Position numbers and translations under genes: made by a program. Under the pieces are notes generated by a model, which was not told the DNA's origin, ran no database searches, and saw only the letters and a program-made list of their open reading frames with translations. This document shows positions 56,680 to 64,000 of a stretch of 64,000 bases of DNA, in pieces (position 1 is the first letter of the stretch; each line of letters begins with the position of its first letter). The stretch covers positions 186,001 through 250,000 of the forward strand of contig NZ_QXFI01000025.1 in the NCBI RefSeq assembly GCF_003584135.1, written 5' to 3'. This DNA comes from Flagellimonas pelagia. Lineage in GTDB: Bacteria > Bacteroidota > Bacteroidia > Flavobacteriales > Flavobacteriaceae.

Positions 56680-59100
56680 ATGAAGCAAACCACCTACATT
56701 TTATCATTGGTGTTTTTGACGGCGAACGCTTTGAGCGGACAGACCTTTAAAATTTCAGGAAAGGTTGTGGATGAGCAGAACCAGGTTATTCCCTACGCCA
56801 ATATTCTTCTTTTACAGGCTTCCGATACTACGTTCGTAAAAGGTACCTCGGCTGATGACAAGGGGTTTTTTTCCTTGACGGAGGTAGAACCGAACCTATA
56901 CTTGCTTCAGGCGAGTTATGTTGGAAGAGGATCCGAGCCTCGGGCTTTGGATATCAAAACCGATGTTTCCCTAGGCGCGTTGATCATTCCGCTAGAAACT
57001 AATGAGCTGGATGAGGTAGTGGTCACGGCACAGCGACCAAAACTGCAAAGATTACCAGACAGACTGGTCTTTTCGGTTGAAAACACCGTGGTTTCACAAG
57101 GAACTTCCTGGGATATCCTTAAAAGCACGCCAGGGGTGATTGTAAACCAGGATGAACTCTTGATCCGAGGGCAAAATGCCACAGTATACCTGAACGATAG
57201 AAAGGTTCAACTTTCCGGTCAGGAGGTACAGGATTTATTGCAGGGACTGTCGGGTACCAACATCAAATCGGTGGAGGTGATCGCCAATCCACCGGCCAGC
57301 TATGATGCTGAAGGCGGCCCCATTTTGAACATTGTCACCAGTAAGAATATCATACCGGGGTACAAGGGAAGCGTCAACGGCACCTATACACAAGCGGTGT
57401 TTCCAAAATTCAGTATGGGAACCAGTCATTATTACAAAACGGACAAGCTTCACCTGTTTGCGAACTATACCATCAATCCACAAAAGGAATTGAAGAAAAC
57501 GGTAAAGGGCATCAATTTTATGGACAATGCCAATACTGTTTTTTCGCAATGGGACACGGATTATAACCAAACCAATAGTTCGCAATCCCAAAATGGAAGT
57601 TTCATCTTGGATTATGATTTTGATGAACACAACAGTTTGAATTTTACATCCAACCTGTTGTTCAATTTGGGGCAGGACCAGCGTACCCATCTCAACAATG
57701 AAATGCGAAACGGGTTGGGCCAGTTGGACTCTACCTTCACCACACAGAACAATGCCAATTTGGACAACACCAACCTGGCGTTTGATTTGAGCTATGTGCA
57801 TAAGTTGAAAAAGCCGGGGGCCCGGTTGAGCGCAAATGGTCATTATACCTATTTTAACGGGAAGTCGCTTCAGAACCTAGGTTCTGATTATTTTGACGCG
57901 AGTGGTAACTTTTTAAGGGAATTCGGGTTTGATGCGGATTCAGAGCAGGACATTCAAATTTTCACGGGCCAATTGGATTATTCAACCCCTATTGGAAACG
58001 CTTCCTTTGAGACCGGGGCAAAGATTTCCTCGATTGCATCAGAAAGCAATCTGGACTTCTTCAATTTTACGGGTTCGAGCAATACAGTGGATGCCTCCTT
58101 GTCCGACCGTTATACCTATGACGAGAATGTATATGCCGCATACTTGAGCTTTGTGAAGAATTGGGAAAAATGGTCAATGAAGTTAGGCGTGCGCGGTGAA
58201 CTGACGGAAGCCGAAGGCACGTCGTTAACATTGAACCAAGTCAACACCCAAGACTTTTTTGAGCCGTTTCCGTCTGTCTATGTGCTGTACTCCCCTTCGG
58301 ACAAGCACAGCTTTTCCTTTGATTATGGACGGAACGTGGATCGACCCAAATACAACGATCTGAATCCGTTTCGGTTTTTCTTCAATGAGAATGATTATGA
58401 ACAAGGCAACCCAAGCTTGACGCCTAGTTTCAGCAATAATTTCAATTTTAACTACACCCTGAACAGCGAATATTTCTTCGATGTCTATTACCGTGATAAT
58501 GGCAGCAACATTGCGTATCTGGTTTTTCAGGACAATGACAACCAAACTTTGGTGGAGCTAAAGCAGAATGTGCTGGACAGTAAATCGTACGGTCTGGACT
58601 TTACCTTGAGTAAATCCCTCATGTCGTCTTGGTTTATGTATGCCTACACTTCCCTTTTTCATGAGGAAGAAACCTTTTTGGCCACCCAAAGCGGCAATGT
58701 GGAATTTACCAACAAAGTGAACGGGGTTTACGCTTATCTGGGCAACTATTTGACCCTCTCCAAAGACGGCACTTTTACGGGTGAAGTTACTGGGACCTAT
58801 ATTTCAAAGTTTCTGTTCGGATCGTATGTTTCCGATGAGCAGTTCAACTTGACCTTAGGCTTACGTAAAACGCTGTTCAACAATAAGATCATCCTTTCTT
58901 TGGCCGCTGAGGATATTTTGGAAAAATATGTACCCACCTATCGTTCCCAATATTTAAACCAGGACAATTTTTACCGAAGAAGGCCCGAAACCCAGTTCAT
59001 CCGCTTCGGATTTACCTACAATTTTGGAAACTTCCGATTGGAAGACAACCAACGCGGAATAGACAAAAAGGAGCGCGACCGACTACAATCGCAGCAGTAA
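56680..59100 (+). CDS. Outer membrane beta-barrel protein (TonB-receptor-like, CarboxypepD-reg + OMP_b-brl_3)
   Basis: 806 residues with signal peptide (ending ALSGQ, ~21). A carboxypeptidase-regulatory-like domain (~23-105: FKISGKVVDEQNQVIPYANILL, KGFFSLTEVEPNLYLLQASYVG) precedes a plug-like region (~115-215: LDEVVVTAQRPKLQRLPDRLVFSVENT, GTSWDILKSTPGVIVNQD) and a 590-residue barrel ending ...RFGFTYNFGNF. The family differs from classical SusC/TonB receptors in that no gene for a substrate-binding partner lies nearby. Substrate unknown. Monocistronic by context. Confidence 0.88.
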   Translation: MKQTTYILSLVFLTANALSGQTFKISGKVVDEQNQVIPYANILLLQASDTTFVKGTSADDKGFFSLTEVEPNLYLLQASYVGRGSEPRALDIKTDVSLGALIIPLETNELDEVVVTAQRPKLQRLPDRLVFSVENTVVSQGTSWDILKSTPGVIVNQDELLIRGQNATVYLNDRKVQLSGQEVQDLLQGLSGTNIKSVEVIANPPASYDAEGGPILNIVTSKNIIPGYKGSVNGTYTQAVFPKFSMGTSHYYKTDKLHLFANYTINPQKELKKTVKGINFMDNANTVFSQWDTDYNQTNSSQSQNGSFILDYDFDEHNSLNFTSNLLFNLGQDQRTHLNNEMRNGLGQLDSTFTTQNNANLDNTNLAFDLSYVHKLKKPGARLSANGHYTYFNGKSLQNLGSDYFDASGNFLREFGFDADSEQDIQIFTGQLDYSTPIGNASFETGAKISSIASESNLDFFNFTGSSNTVDASLSDRYTYDENVYAAYLSFVKNWEKWSMKLGVRGELTEAEGTSLTLNQVNTQDFFEPFPSVYVLYSPSDKHSFSFDYGRNVDRPKYNDLNPFRFFFNENDYEQGNPSLTPSFSNNFNFNYTLNSEYFFDVYYRDNGSNIAYLVFQDNDNQTLVELKQNVLDSKSYGLDFTLSKSLMSSWFMYAYTSLFHEEETFLATQSGNVEFTNKVNGVYAYLGNYLTLSKDGTFTGEVTGTYISKFLFGSYVSDEQFNLTLGLRKTLFNNKIILSLAAEDILEKYVPTYRSQYLNQDNFYRRRPETQFIRFGFTYNFGNFRLEDNQRGIDKKERDRLQSQQ

Positions 59101-59123
59101 TGTGCTGATTTTGGGTTATTTTG

Positions 59124-59131
59124 TACTTTTG
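59124..59131 (+). promoter_or_regulatory. dus promoter -7 box
   Basis: TACTTTTG matches TAnnTTTG, 20 bases before the TTG start of dus. Confidence 0.6.
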
Positions 59132-59151
59132 CAGTCCAAAAAAAGAAGGAT

Positions 59152-60144
59152 TTGCCCAAAATAGGTAACATAGAACTTCCGGATTTCCCACTTCTTCTCG
59201 CTCCGATGGAGGATGTGAGCGACCCCCCTTTCCGTGCATTATGCAAGGAACAGGGTGCCGATGTGGTGTATACGGAGTTCATTTCTTCCGAAGGGTTGAT
59301 TCGTGATGCGGCCAAAAGCGTCCTCAAGCTCGACATTTATGAAAAGGAACGTCCTGTGGGCATCCAAATATTCGGGGCCGAACTGGATTCCATGCTGCAG
59401 GCGGTGGATATCGTGGAGCAATCCAACCCCGATATCATCGACATCAATTTTGGTTGTCCGGTAAAAAAAGTAGTCTGCAAAAATGCCGGTGCCGGGATTC
59501 TTCGGGATATTCCTTTAATGGTAAAACTCACTGAGGAAATCGTAAAGCGGACCAAACTGCCCGTGACGGTCAAGACCCGTTTGGGCTGGGATTCCAATTC
59601 CATCAAGATTGTTGAAGTGGCCGAACGGCTGCAGGATGTGGGCATCAAGGCGATTTCCATCCATGGGCGTACCCGTGTTCAGATGTACAAGGGAGAGGCC
59701 GATTGGAGACCGATTGCCGAAGTGAAGAACAACCAACGCATGCAGATTCCCGTTTTTGGAAATGGTGATGTGGACACGCCGGAAGCGGCTCTAAAAATGC
59801 GGGATGAATTTGGATTGGATGGTGCCATGATCGGTAGGGCCAGTATCGGGTACCCGTGGTTCTTCAAAGAGGTGAAACACTTTTTTGAGACCGGCAAGCA
59901 TTTGGATCCCCCAACCATGCCGGAACGCGTGGACGCCGCCAGAAGGCACCTTCAAATGGCCATTGATTGGAAAGGAGAAAAACTGGGTGTTTTTGAAACC
60001 CGAAGGCATTATACCAATTACTTCAAAGGTATTCCACACTTTAAGGAGTACCGCACCAAAATGGTGACCAGCGATGATGCGGTCGATGTTTTTGCCGCGT
60101 TTGATGAAGTGCTCGAAAAATTCGGGGATTTTCAGTTCGCCTAA
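59152..60144 (+). CDS. dus: tRNA-dihydrouridine synthase (DusB-like)
   Basis: 330 residues. Reduces uridines in the tRNA D loop using FMN. N-terminal NIELPDFPLLLAPMEDVSDPPFRALC (read as FPLLLAPMEDVSDPPFR) is the FMN/substrate loop; NFGCPVKKVVCKNAGAG contains the catalytic Cys; KTRLGWD and SIHGRTRVQMYKGEADW follow, and DGAMIGRASIGYPWFF forms the phosphate site. The start is TTG at 59152 with aagaagga upstream; the first Met is inside the conserved APMED motif and too late. Its TAA stop shares CTAA with the converging permease gene. Confidence 0.93.
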   Translation: MPKIGNIELPDFPLLLAPMEDVSDPPFRALCKEQGADVVYTEFISSEGLIRDAAKSVLKLDIYEKERPVGIQIFGAELDSMLQAVDIVEQSNPDIIDINFGCPVKKVVCKNAGAGILRDIPLMVKLTEEIVKRTKLPVTVKTRLGWDSNSIKIVEVAERLQDVGIKAISIHGRTRVQMYKGEADWRPIAEVKNNQRMQIPVFGNGDVDTPEAALKMRDEFGLDGAMIGRASIGYPWFFKEVKHFFETGKHLDPPTMPERVDAARRHLQMAIDWKGEKLGVFETRRHYTNYFKGIPHFKEYRTKMVTSDDAVDVFAAFDEVLEKFGDFQFA

Positions 60145-61346
60145 ATCGAAATCAATTTTTTGGAAATCCTGCTACTGGCAATCTTTGCGGAGATAAAGCC
60201 CAAGACCACAATGGTACCCATCACGATGAACAGGTTCATCACACTATATTCAACAGGATAAGCAAGGGAAGGCGTAATTTTCAGCCATCCGAACAACAAT
60301 TGGGAAATGATGAGCAACGACCCGATCAATACCCCTATCAGTCCCCCAAAAGAAGTGACCAGCAAACCCTGGATAAAATAAATTCTTCGCAATTCTTTAA
60401 TGGTGGTGCCCAAACTGAACAGTGTTTTGGAGTTTTGCTGTTTGTCCAAGATCATCATGATGATGGCCCCCACAACGTTGAACAAGGCAATGATCAAAAC
60501 CAACGTAAAAATCAAGTATGTGGCCAAGTTTTCTGTGTTGAGCATGCGGTAAAGCGAATTGTTCTGTTCCCTTCGGGAAAGGACTAGGACCTTATCCCCC
60601 AATACCGTTTTAACGGCTTCCCTAACGGCTTCGACATCGGCTTTTTCATCCAATTTAAAATTGATACCAGAAACCTCGGCACTGTCCTTTTGCAATAAAT
60701 CTTGAACCAAAGGGAGCTGTGTGAACACATATTTTTTGTCCAGGTTTTCTTCAACCGCATACACTCCACTTACTGTTAAAGGAAGTTCATCATAGGGTTT
60801 GGAATTGAACCCCTGTTGTGAAAGGGAACCTTTACCGGGCTTGGGAACCAACACTTCCAAAGGTTGGCGGTTGTTCATGGGAACGCCCAAAAGGTTGTAG
60901 ATACCGATGCCAATGACGCCCTCAAACTCCGAGTTGCCCCAATTGCCAAAATAAAGGGTACTGTCCACTCCCGTCACGGAACGGTAATTTTCGTCCACTC
61001 CTTTGATGTAGGCAATGGTACTCTTTTCTTTATAGGTAAGATAGGCCCGTTCCTCCAACTCTTTGGCGTAATTGGCCAACCCCTGAATATTTTTGAGTTG
61101 GTCCTGTTCCTCTTGGGAAATGGAAAACACTTTCCCCGTGGCGGGCAAGGCTTTTAAATCAGGGTCGAAGGTGTTGGAAAAGGAAAGGCTAAACGTCTTG
61201 AGCCCAGCAAAGGCCGAAAGCACTATAAACAATGCGGCTGAACCGATGACGATGACCAAAAAGGTGATAAAATTGATGATGTTCACCGCATTTTGACTGC
61301 TCTTGGATCTTAGGTAGCGTTTAGCGATGTAAAGCGGAAAGTTCAA
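60141..61346 (-). CDS. ABC transporter permease, LolC/LolE-MacB type
   Basis: 401 residues: one N-terminal membrane helix (~28-48, SAALFIVLSAFAGL), a large periplasmic domain (MacB-PCD-like, ~55-265), then three C-terminal helices (~275-305, 325-350, 370-395: FNVVGAIIMMILDKQQNSKTLFSLG, YFIQGLLVTSFGGLIGVLIGSLL). This is the topology of FtsX/LolCE permeases that extract lipoproteins or other lipidated cargo from the inner membrane. The N-terminal IAKRYLRSK segment is typical of LolC/E. No ATPase gene is adjacent. Two bases from rbfA upstream. Confidence 0.88.
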   Translation of the reverse strand: MNFPLYIAKRYLRSKSSQNAVNIINFITFLVIVIGSAALFIVLSAFAGLKTFSLSFSNTFDPDLKALPATGKVFSISQEEQDQLKNIQGLANYAKELEERAYLTYKEKSTIAYIKGVDENYRSVTGVDSTLYFGNWGNSEFEGVIGIGIYNLLGVPMNNRQPLEVLVPKPGKGSLSQQGFNSKPYDELPLTVSGVYAVEENLDKKYVFTQLPLVQDLLQKDSAEVSGINFKLDEKADVEAVREAVKTVLGDKVLVLSRREQNNSLYRMLNTENLATYLIFTLVLIIALFNVVGAIIMMILDKQQNSKTLFSLGTTIKELRRIYFIQGLLVTSFGGLIGVLIGSLLIISQLLFGWLKITPSLAYPVEYSVMNLFIVMGTIVVLGFISAKIASSRISKKLISI

Positions 61347-61348
61347 GA

Positions 61349-61744
61349 TTAGGCTTTCTTACGTTTATCGAGCAAGTCCCTGTTTTCGATGGGATTTTCT
61401 TCACCTTTGAGCGATTTCTCGATATTGTCAATATATTCCAAGGAATCATCCAGATAAAAATTAAGTTCCGGAACCCTTCTCAATTGGTGTTTGGTACGTT
61501 GGGCCAGTTCGTGACGGATGCCAACCTGACCGGCCTTGATGCCTTCTAGCAATGCTTTGCCATCCTTGTTCGGGAAAATGCTCACATACACTTTGGCCAA
61601 GGATAGGTCTACGGTAACGGAAACCTTGGAAACAGAGATCAAGGTTCCCTTAAGACCACCATCGGTGGCGGACCGTTGTAGGATATCGGCCAAGTCTTTT
61701 TGAATGACCCCTGCAATTTTCTTCTGTCGTTGTGTTTCCTCCAT
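61349..61744 (-). CDS. rbfA: Ribosome-binding factor A
   Basis: 131 residues. Late 30S maturation factor with a KH-like domain: RQKKIAGVIQKDLADILQRS, VSKVSVTVDLSLAKVYVSIFPN, IRHELAQRTKHQLRRVPELNFYLDDSLEYI are the family's three signature parts. A TATTTTTG box on the minus strand (61756-61749) ends only four bases before the ATG at 61744, so the transcript is probably leaderless. The permease gene starts two bases after its stop, on the same transcript. Confidence 0.94.
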   Translation of the reverse strand: MEETQRQKKIAGVIQKDLADILQRSATDGGLKGTLISVSKVSVTVDLSLAKVYVSIFPNKDGKALLEGIKAGQVGIRHELAQRTKHQLRRVPELNFYLDDSLEYIDNIEKSLKGEENPIENRDLLDKRKKA

Positions 61745-61748
61745 AGTG

Positions 61749-61756
61749 CAAAAATA
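61749..61756 (-). promoter_or_regulatory. rbfA promoter -7 box
   Basis: Minus strand TATTTTTG, perfect TAnnTTTG, almost abutting the rbfA ATG. Confidence 0.55.
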
Positions 61757-61801
61757 AAGGAAATCCTGACTAACCTCACATTTGGAATGGATTACAGTCC
61801 G

Positions 61802-61809
61802 TAATTTTG
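61802..61809 (+). promoter_or_regulatory. epimerase promoter -7 box
   Basis: TAATTTTG matches TAnnTTTG, 40 bases before the epimerase ATG; divergent from rbfA. Confidence 0.55.
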
Positions 61810-61849
61810 GAGAAAAGCAGCTATTTTGTCAACCAAACCAAGGGTTAAA

Positions 61850-62257
61850 ATGGAAAAAATAGAACATATTGGCATTGCGGTAAAAGATTTGGAGGTGTCC
61901 AACCCATTGTTTGCCAAATTGTTGGGGGTACCGCATTATAAAATGGAAGAAGTGGTCTCAGAGGGAGTAAAAACCTCCTTTTTTAAGTCAGGCCCCAATA
62001 AAATTGAGTTGTTGGAAGCCACAAACCCCGATAGCCCCATTGCCAAGTTTTTGGAAAAGAAGGGGGAGGGGATCCATCATGTAGCCTTTGCTGTGGATGA
62101 TATTGTTTCGGAACTGGCCCGATTGAAGCAGGAAGGCTTCCAAATTTTAAACGAAACCCCGAAAAAGGGAGCGGACAATAAGCTGGTGGCCTTTTTGCAC
62201 CCAAAGGGCACCAATGGGGTTTTGGTGGAACTTTGCCAAGAAATAAAAGAAGGCTAG
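61850..62257 (+). CDS. mce: Methylmalonyl-CoA epimerase
   Basis: 135 residues from ATG at 61850 (MEKIEHIGIAVKDLEVS). Interconverts (R)- and (S)-methylmalonyl-CoA in propionate/succinate metabolism. VOC (glyoxalase/bleomycin-resistance) fold with two beta-alpha-beta-beta modules: metal ligands in IEHIGIAV (His), KIELLEATNPDSPIAKFLEKKG (Glu), GIHHVAFAVDDI (His) and GVLVELCQ (Glu). A longer frame starting at TTG 61826 adds eight residues and is not favoured. Promoter box lies at 61802-61809. Confidence 0.92.
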   Translation: MEKIEHIGIAVKDLEVSNPLFAKLLGVPHYKMEEVVSEGVKTSFFKSGPNKIELLEATNPDSPIAKFLEKKGEGIHHVAFAVDDIVSELARLKQEGFQILNETPKKGADNKLVAFLHPKGTNGVLVELCQEIKEG

Positions 62258-62293
62258 GTCCGTTAAAACCTTGCGGTGTAGAAAAATAAACAC

Positions 62294-62301
62294 TAATATT
62301 G
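62294..62301 (+). promoter_or_regulatory. tRNA(CAU) promoter -7 box
   Basis: TAATATTG, one mismatch to TAnnTTTG, 15 bases before the mature tRNA 5' end. Confidence 0.45.
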
Positions 62302-62316
62302 CATCCGCAAAATGCG

Positions 62317-62390
62317 GGTCCTATAGCTCAGTTGGTTAGAGCACCTGACTCATAATCAGGTGGTCCCTGGTTCGAGCCCAGGTGGGACCA
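62317..62390 (+). tRNA. tRNA with CAU anticodon, probably tRNA-Ile2 (lysidine type)
   Basis: Clear cloverleaf: acceptor GGTCCTA/TGGGACC, D stem GCTC/GAGC, anticodon stem CCTGA/TCAGG with loop CTCATAA (anticodon CAT at 62351-62353), T stem CCTGG/CCAGG with loop TTCGAGC, discriminator A. CAU can be elongator Met, initiator Met or, after lysidine modification, Ile2. The C4-G69 and C5-G68 pairs are those recognised by TilS in E. coli tRNA-Ile2, and the 1-72 pair is formed, arguing against initiator. Ile2 is favoured, Met not excluded. The 3' side borders a possible integration site. Confidence 0.85.
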
Positions 62391-62393
62391 CGG

Positions 62394-62429
62394 AAAACCT
62401 CTCTAAACAATTGATTTAGAGGGGTTTTT
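62394..62429 (+). terminator. Terminator after tRNA(CAU)
   Basis: Stem AAAACCTCTCTAAA / TTTAGAGGGGTTTT (one U-G pair) with a seven-base loop and T-run, immediately after the tRNA. Confidence 0.85.
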
Positions 62430-62438
62430 GTTTTTGCA

Positions 62439-62458
62439 GGGGGCAAATTGGGGGGCAA
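62439..62458. repeat. GGGGGCAA tandem motif behind tRNA(CAU)
   Basis: Two near-identical G-rich units, GGGGGCAA (62439-62446) and GGGGGGCAA (62450-62458), three bases apart, between the tRNA terminator and the stop codon of the next minus-strand gene. I associate such G-rich direct repeats with boundaries of integrated elements at tRNA genes in Bacteroidetes; the true att core is not proven. Confidence 0.4.
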
Positions 62459-63124
62459 CTATCGGAATAAATTAATTTCCTCAAGAAACATTTTAAACTC
62501 TAAATCAGATTTTTCACCTGCTTCAATAGAGTCTGTTAAGTCAAAACAGTAAAAATAATCCCCATGTTCAATATAAATCATTCGGCAAAGAGCACGGTAC
62601 GAGTTTGGTAGGTCTCGGTGTTCAACCATAAAATCACAATCATATTGAACAGTCTTGATTCCAGATATATCCTTCACTTCTTTCGATTTGGTAACATTGG
62701 GATCTTGGATGTATTGAATTCTATTTGTAGTCCAACTAATGGCATATTCTTCTACCGTTTGTATACCAATCTCATCATAATCGGATTTTTTTTCAACCCA
62801 AACAGCAATACTTGGGGAGTATTTTCCAAAATTTAAGGGATTATTCTGATCATACTTGGCCATTAGACAAATAGGGTCACCCGTGTTTTCCCAAACAAAA
62901 TCCTTAAACTCTTCCCAATCTTCTGATAGAATCGTTTTCTCTTTTAACTCACCGAAATCTTTAACGTTGATAAAATACCAATCCTGTGGCTTGGAAAAGG
63001 CAAGCCCAAGAACTTTGTTTACATATAGATTGTTCTTGGTTATAACTGCTTGAAGTGGGTTGATTGCCAATCCAGCTAATGCAGTTGACGTTAACTTAAG
63101 AAAGTTTCTCCTGCCTGTGCCCAT
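62459..63124 (-). CDS. Uncharacterised protein with Tat-type signal peptide
   Basis: 221 residues. The N-terminus GRRNFLKLTSTALAGLAINPLQA has a twin-arginine motif (RRNFLK) and hydrophobic core, so it is probably exported by the Tat system; the mature part (~25 on) has no motif I know. It includes KPQDWYFINVKDFGELKEK and YDCDFMVEHRDLPNSYRALCRMIYIEHGDYFYCFDL, the shape of a small PsbP/DUF1795-like beta domain. AT content is higher than the flanking core genes. It ends exactly at the G-rich repeat next to the tRNA and follows the DUF4268 gene by six bases on the same strand. Confidence 0.7.
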   Translation of the reverse strand: MGTGRRNFLKLTSTALAGLAINPLQAVITKNNLYVNKVLGLAFSKPQDWYFINVKDFGELKEKTILSEDWEEFKDFVWENTGDPICLMAKYDQNNPLNFGKYSPSIAVWVEKKSDYDEIGIQTVEEYAISWTTNRIQYIQDPNVTKSKEVKDISGIKTVQYDCDFMVEHRDLPNSYRALCRMIYIEHGDYFYCFDLTDSIEAGEKSDLEFKMFLEEINLFR

Positions 63125-63130
63125 GCCTTT

Positions 63131-64000
63131 TTACAACTTAAGGATTTCATTTTTAAACACTTTTTCAAATATTGGCACATTCTCCACAAAAAAAGCATTC
63201 ATTTTTGGCCAATGGAATTTGTCAAAAAGATTCACATCGTTAAGAACATACTTTATGCGACTCATTTTGTTATCTGGCAATTCTTCCCACATTAAAGATT
63301 TACCAAAACCATCTTCAATTTCCACTTTTCGTCTGATTAACTTTTTAAAATACTTTTTGTTCAGCTCTTTATTTGCTGTTGTTATACTAAGCTCAACCTG
63401 ACAATGGGAACCGGTAACGACCATAGAGTAATTTACTCCTGTTTTTCCGGCACCCATGCTTATCCAATGAGATTTCACAGGATTAACATTTGAAAACTGG
63501 CCCTTCTCTTGCAATTGGGGCAAAAGTTGCTCCCAATATTCTTTACGCACATAAAACCTGTTGCCCTGAGAGGAACCAATATCATATTTGATAATAAGTT
63601 CATCTTCCAAATCAAATAAGGACAATAACTTTTTTAGAATATTGAACTTTGTATTGCTATCTATATTGAACTCGACAAAATAGCCATTGGTTATTTCCTG
63701 GGCACTTCTAAAATCTTCTTTATTTCTTGTTATTTTAAGAATATTGTTCCCAAGTAATAGTCCAGTATTTATGCCATATAACTGTTGAAGCACGTAATAG
63801 TACATATTTGCAATGGCTGATTCTTCCACCTTGTTGTTCTTGAAGATAAAATATTCGAGTTTTTTGTGGGTTGGAGACTCTGCTTCAAAAATAGATTGTT
63901 CTACTGGTTCTTCATCCGTCTCTAGTATAACATTAGGATAACTCCAGATACTAAGAAACCGTTGGCTGATTAGTTTAAGTCTTGATTCATAGGAATTGCT
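63131..64000 (-). CDS. DUF4268-containing protein, 5' part outside the window
   Basis: At least 290 residues; I translated the frame beyond the first visible GTG (63829) and it stays open to base 64000, including ESRLKLISQRFL and HKKLEYFIFKNNKVEES, so the true start is beyond the edge. The C-terminal region has the DUF4268 pattern: NPVKSHWISMGAGKTGVNY, then IEDGFGKSLMWEELPDNKMSRIKYVLNDVN, with the LxWEELPxxKxSRI core. DUF4268 modules occur in proteins of mobile and defence-associated loci, often with a nuclease-like N-domain that cannot be judged here. Stands six bases upstream of the Tat-signal gene; both are AT-rich. Confidence 0.7.
   Translation of the reverse strand, partial: SNSYESRLKLISQRFLSIWSYPNVILETDEEPVEQSIFEAESPTHKKLEYFIFKNNKVEESAIANMYYYVLQQLYGINTGLLLGNNILKITRNKEDFRSAQEITNGYFVEFNIDSNTKFNILKKLLSLFDLEDELIIKYDIGSSQGNRFYVRKEYWEQLLPQLQEKGQFSNVNPVKSHWISMGAGKTGVNYSMVVTGSHCQVELSITTANKELNKKYFKKLIRRKVEIEDGFGKSLMWEELPDNKMSRIKYVLNDVNLFDKFHWPKMNAFFVENVPIFEKVFKNEILKL

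Overview
The window is a chromosomal segment of a gliding marine bacterium of the Bacteroidota, most likely family Flavobacteriaceae (a Muricauda/Allomuricauda-like genus is a guess from overall protein flavour). Evidence: promoters of the Bacteroidetes type (TAnnTTTG boxes before many genes), a complete sprCDBF gliding/type IX secretion operon, PorP/SprF proteins, type B gliding C-terminal domains, a DUF4175 coiled-coil protein, and Bacteroidetes-type outer-membrane beta-barrel proteins. Most of it is core chromosome; only the right edge and a small restriction-modification locus look accessory.

Layout. 1-3.2 kb: start of pgk (partial, minus), holB, two small membrane proteins, and an OmpH/Skp-like lipoprotein. 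3.5-10.6 kb: a minus-strand run read as DUF4175 protein, ybeY, mnmG, a lipoprotein and a SAM methyltransferase. 10.7-16.2 kb: gltX, an SPFH protein, a small YtxH/holin-like/DUF cluster, and glnS. 16.5-36.1 kb: the sprC-sprD-sprB-sprF operon; sprB alone is 14.2 kb and encodes a 4746-residue surface adhesin moved by the gliding motor. 36.1-38.2 kb: folB, two tRNA-Cys-like genes, a LysE-type exporter and a GIN-domain protein. 38.2-42.8 kb: rnr, a 593-bp AT-rich intergenic region, rpiB, a CDF metal exporter and a GNAT enzyme. 42.8-46.1 kb: a putative two-gene type II restriction-modification unit plus two membrane proteins. 46.1-52.7 kb: S41 protease, rnpA, M1 and S8 peptidases, a metallo-beta-lactamase-fold hydrolase. 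52.9-62.4 kb: CPA antiporter, lepA, an outer-membrane barrel protein, dus, a LolC/E-type permease, rbfA, methylmalonyl-CoA epimerase and a tRNA(CAU). 62.4-64 kb: AT-rich genes (Tat-signal protein, DUF4268 protein running off the edge) directly behind that tRNA, as expected of an integrated island.

How the genes work together. The spr operon is one machine: SprB is the motile adhesin, SprF the PorP-like outer-membrane partner needed for its export by type IX secretion, SprD a PorP-like barrel carrying two SPOR domains that could bind peptidoglycan, and SprC a secreted Ig-like protein with the same kind of C-terminal sorting domain. Translation genes (gltX, glnS, mnmG, dus, rbfA, lepA, ybeY, rnpA, tRNAs) dominate the rest.

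The observations most worth follow-up are: (i) a cluster of parS-like palindromes in the first 10 kb, one encoding the C-terminus of YbeY, and a DnaA-box-like AT-rich region at 40.4-41.0 kb, together suggesting an origin-proximal segment; (ii) a second, promoter-equipped tRNA-Cys-like gene with C instead of the near-universal U33; (iii) a small putative PD-(D/E)XK endonuclease fused by overlap to a C5-cytosine methyltransferase; (iv) an adhesin with a jelly-roll-like domain inside its repeat array and a SPOR-bearing SprD. All functions are inferred from sequence reading only; no database search was run.
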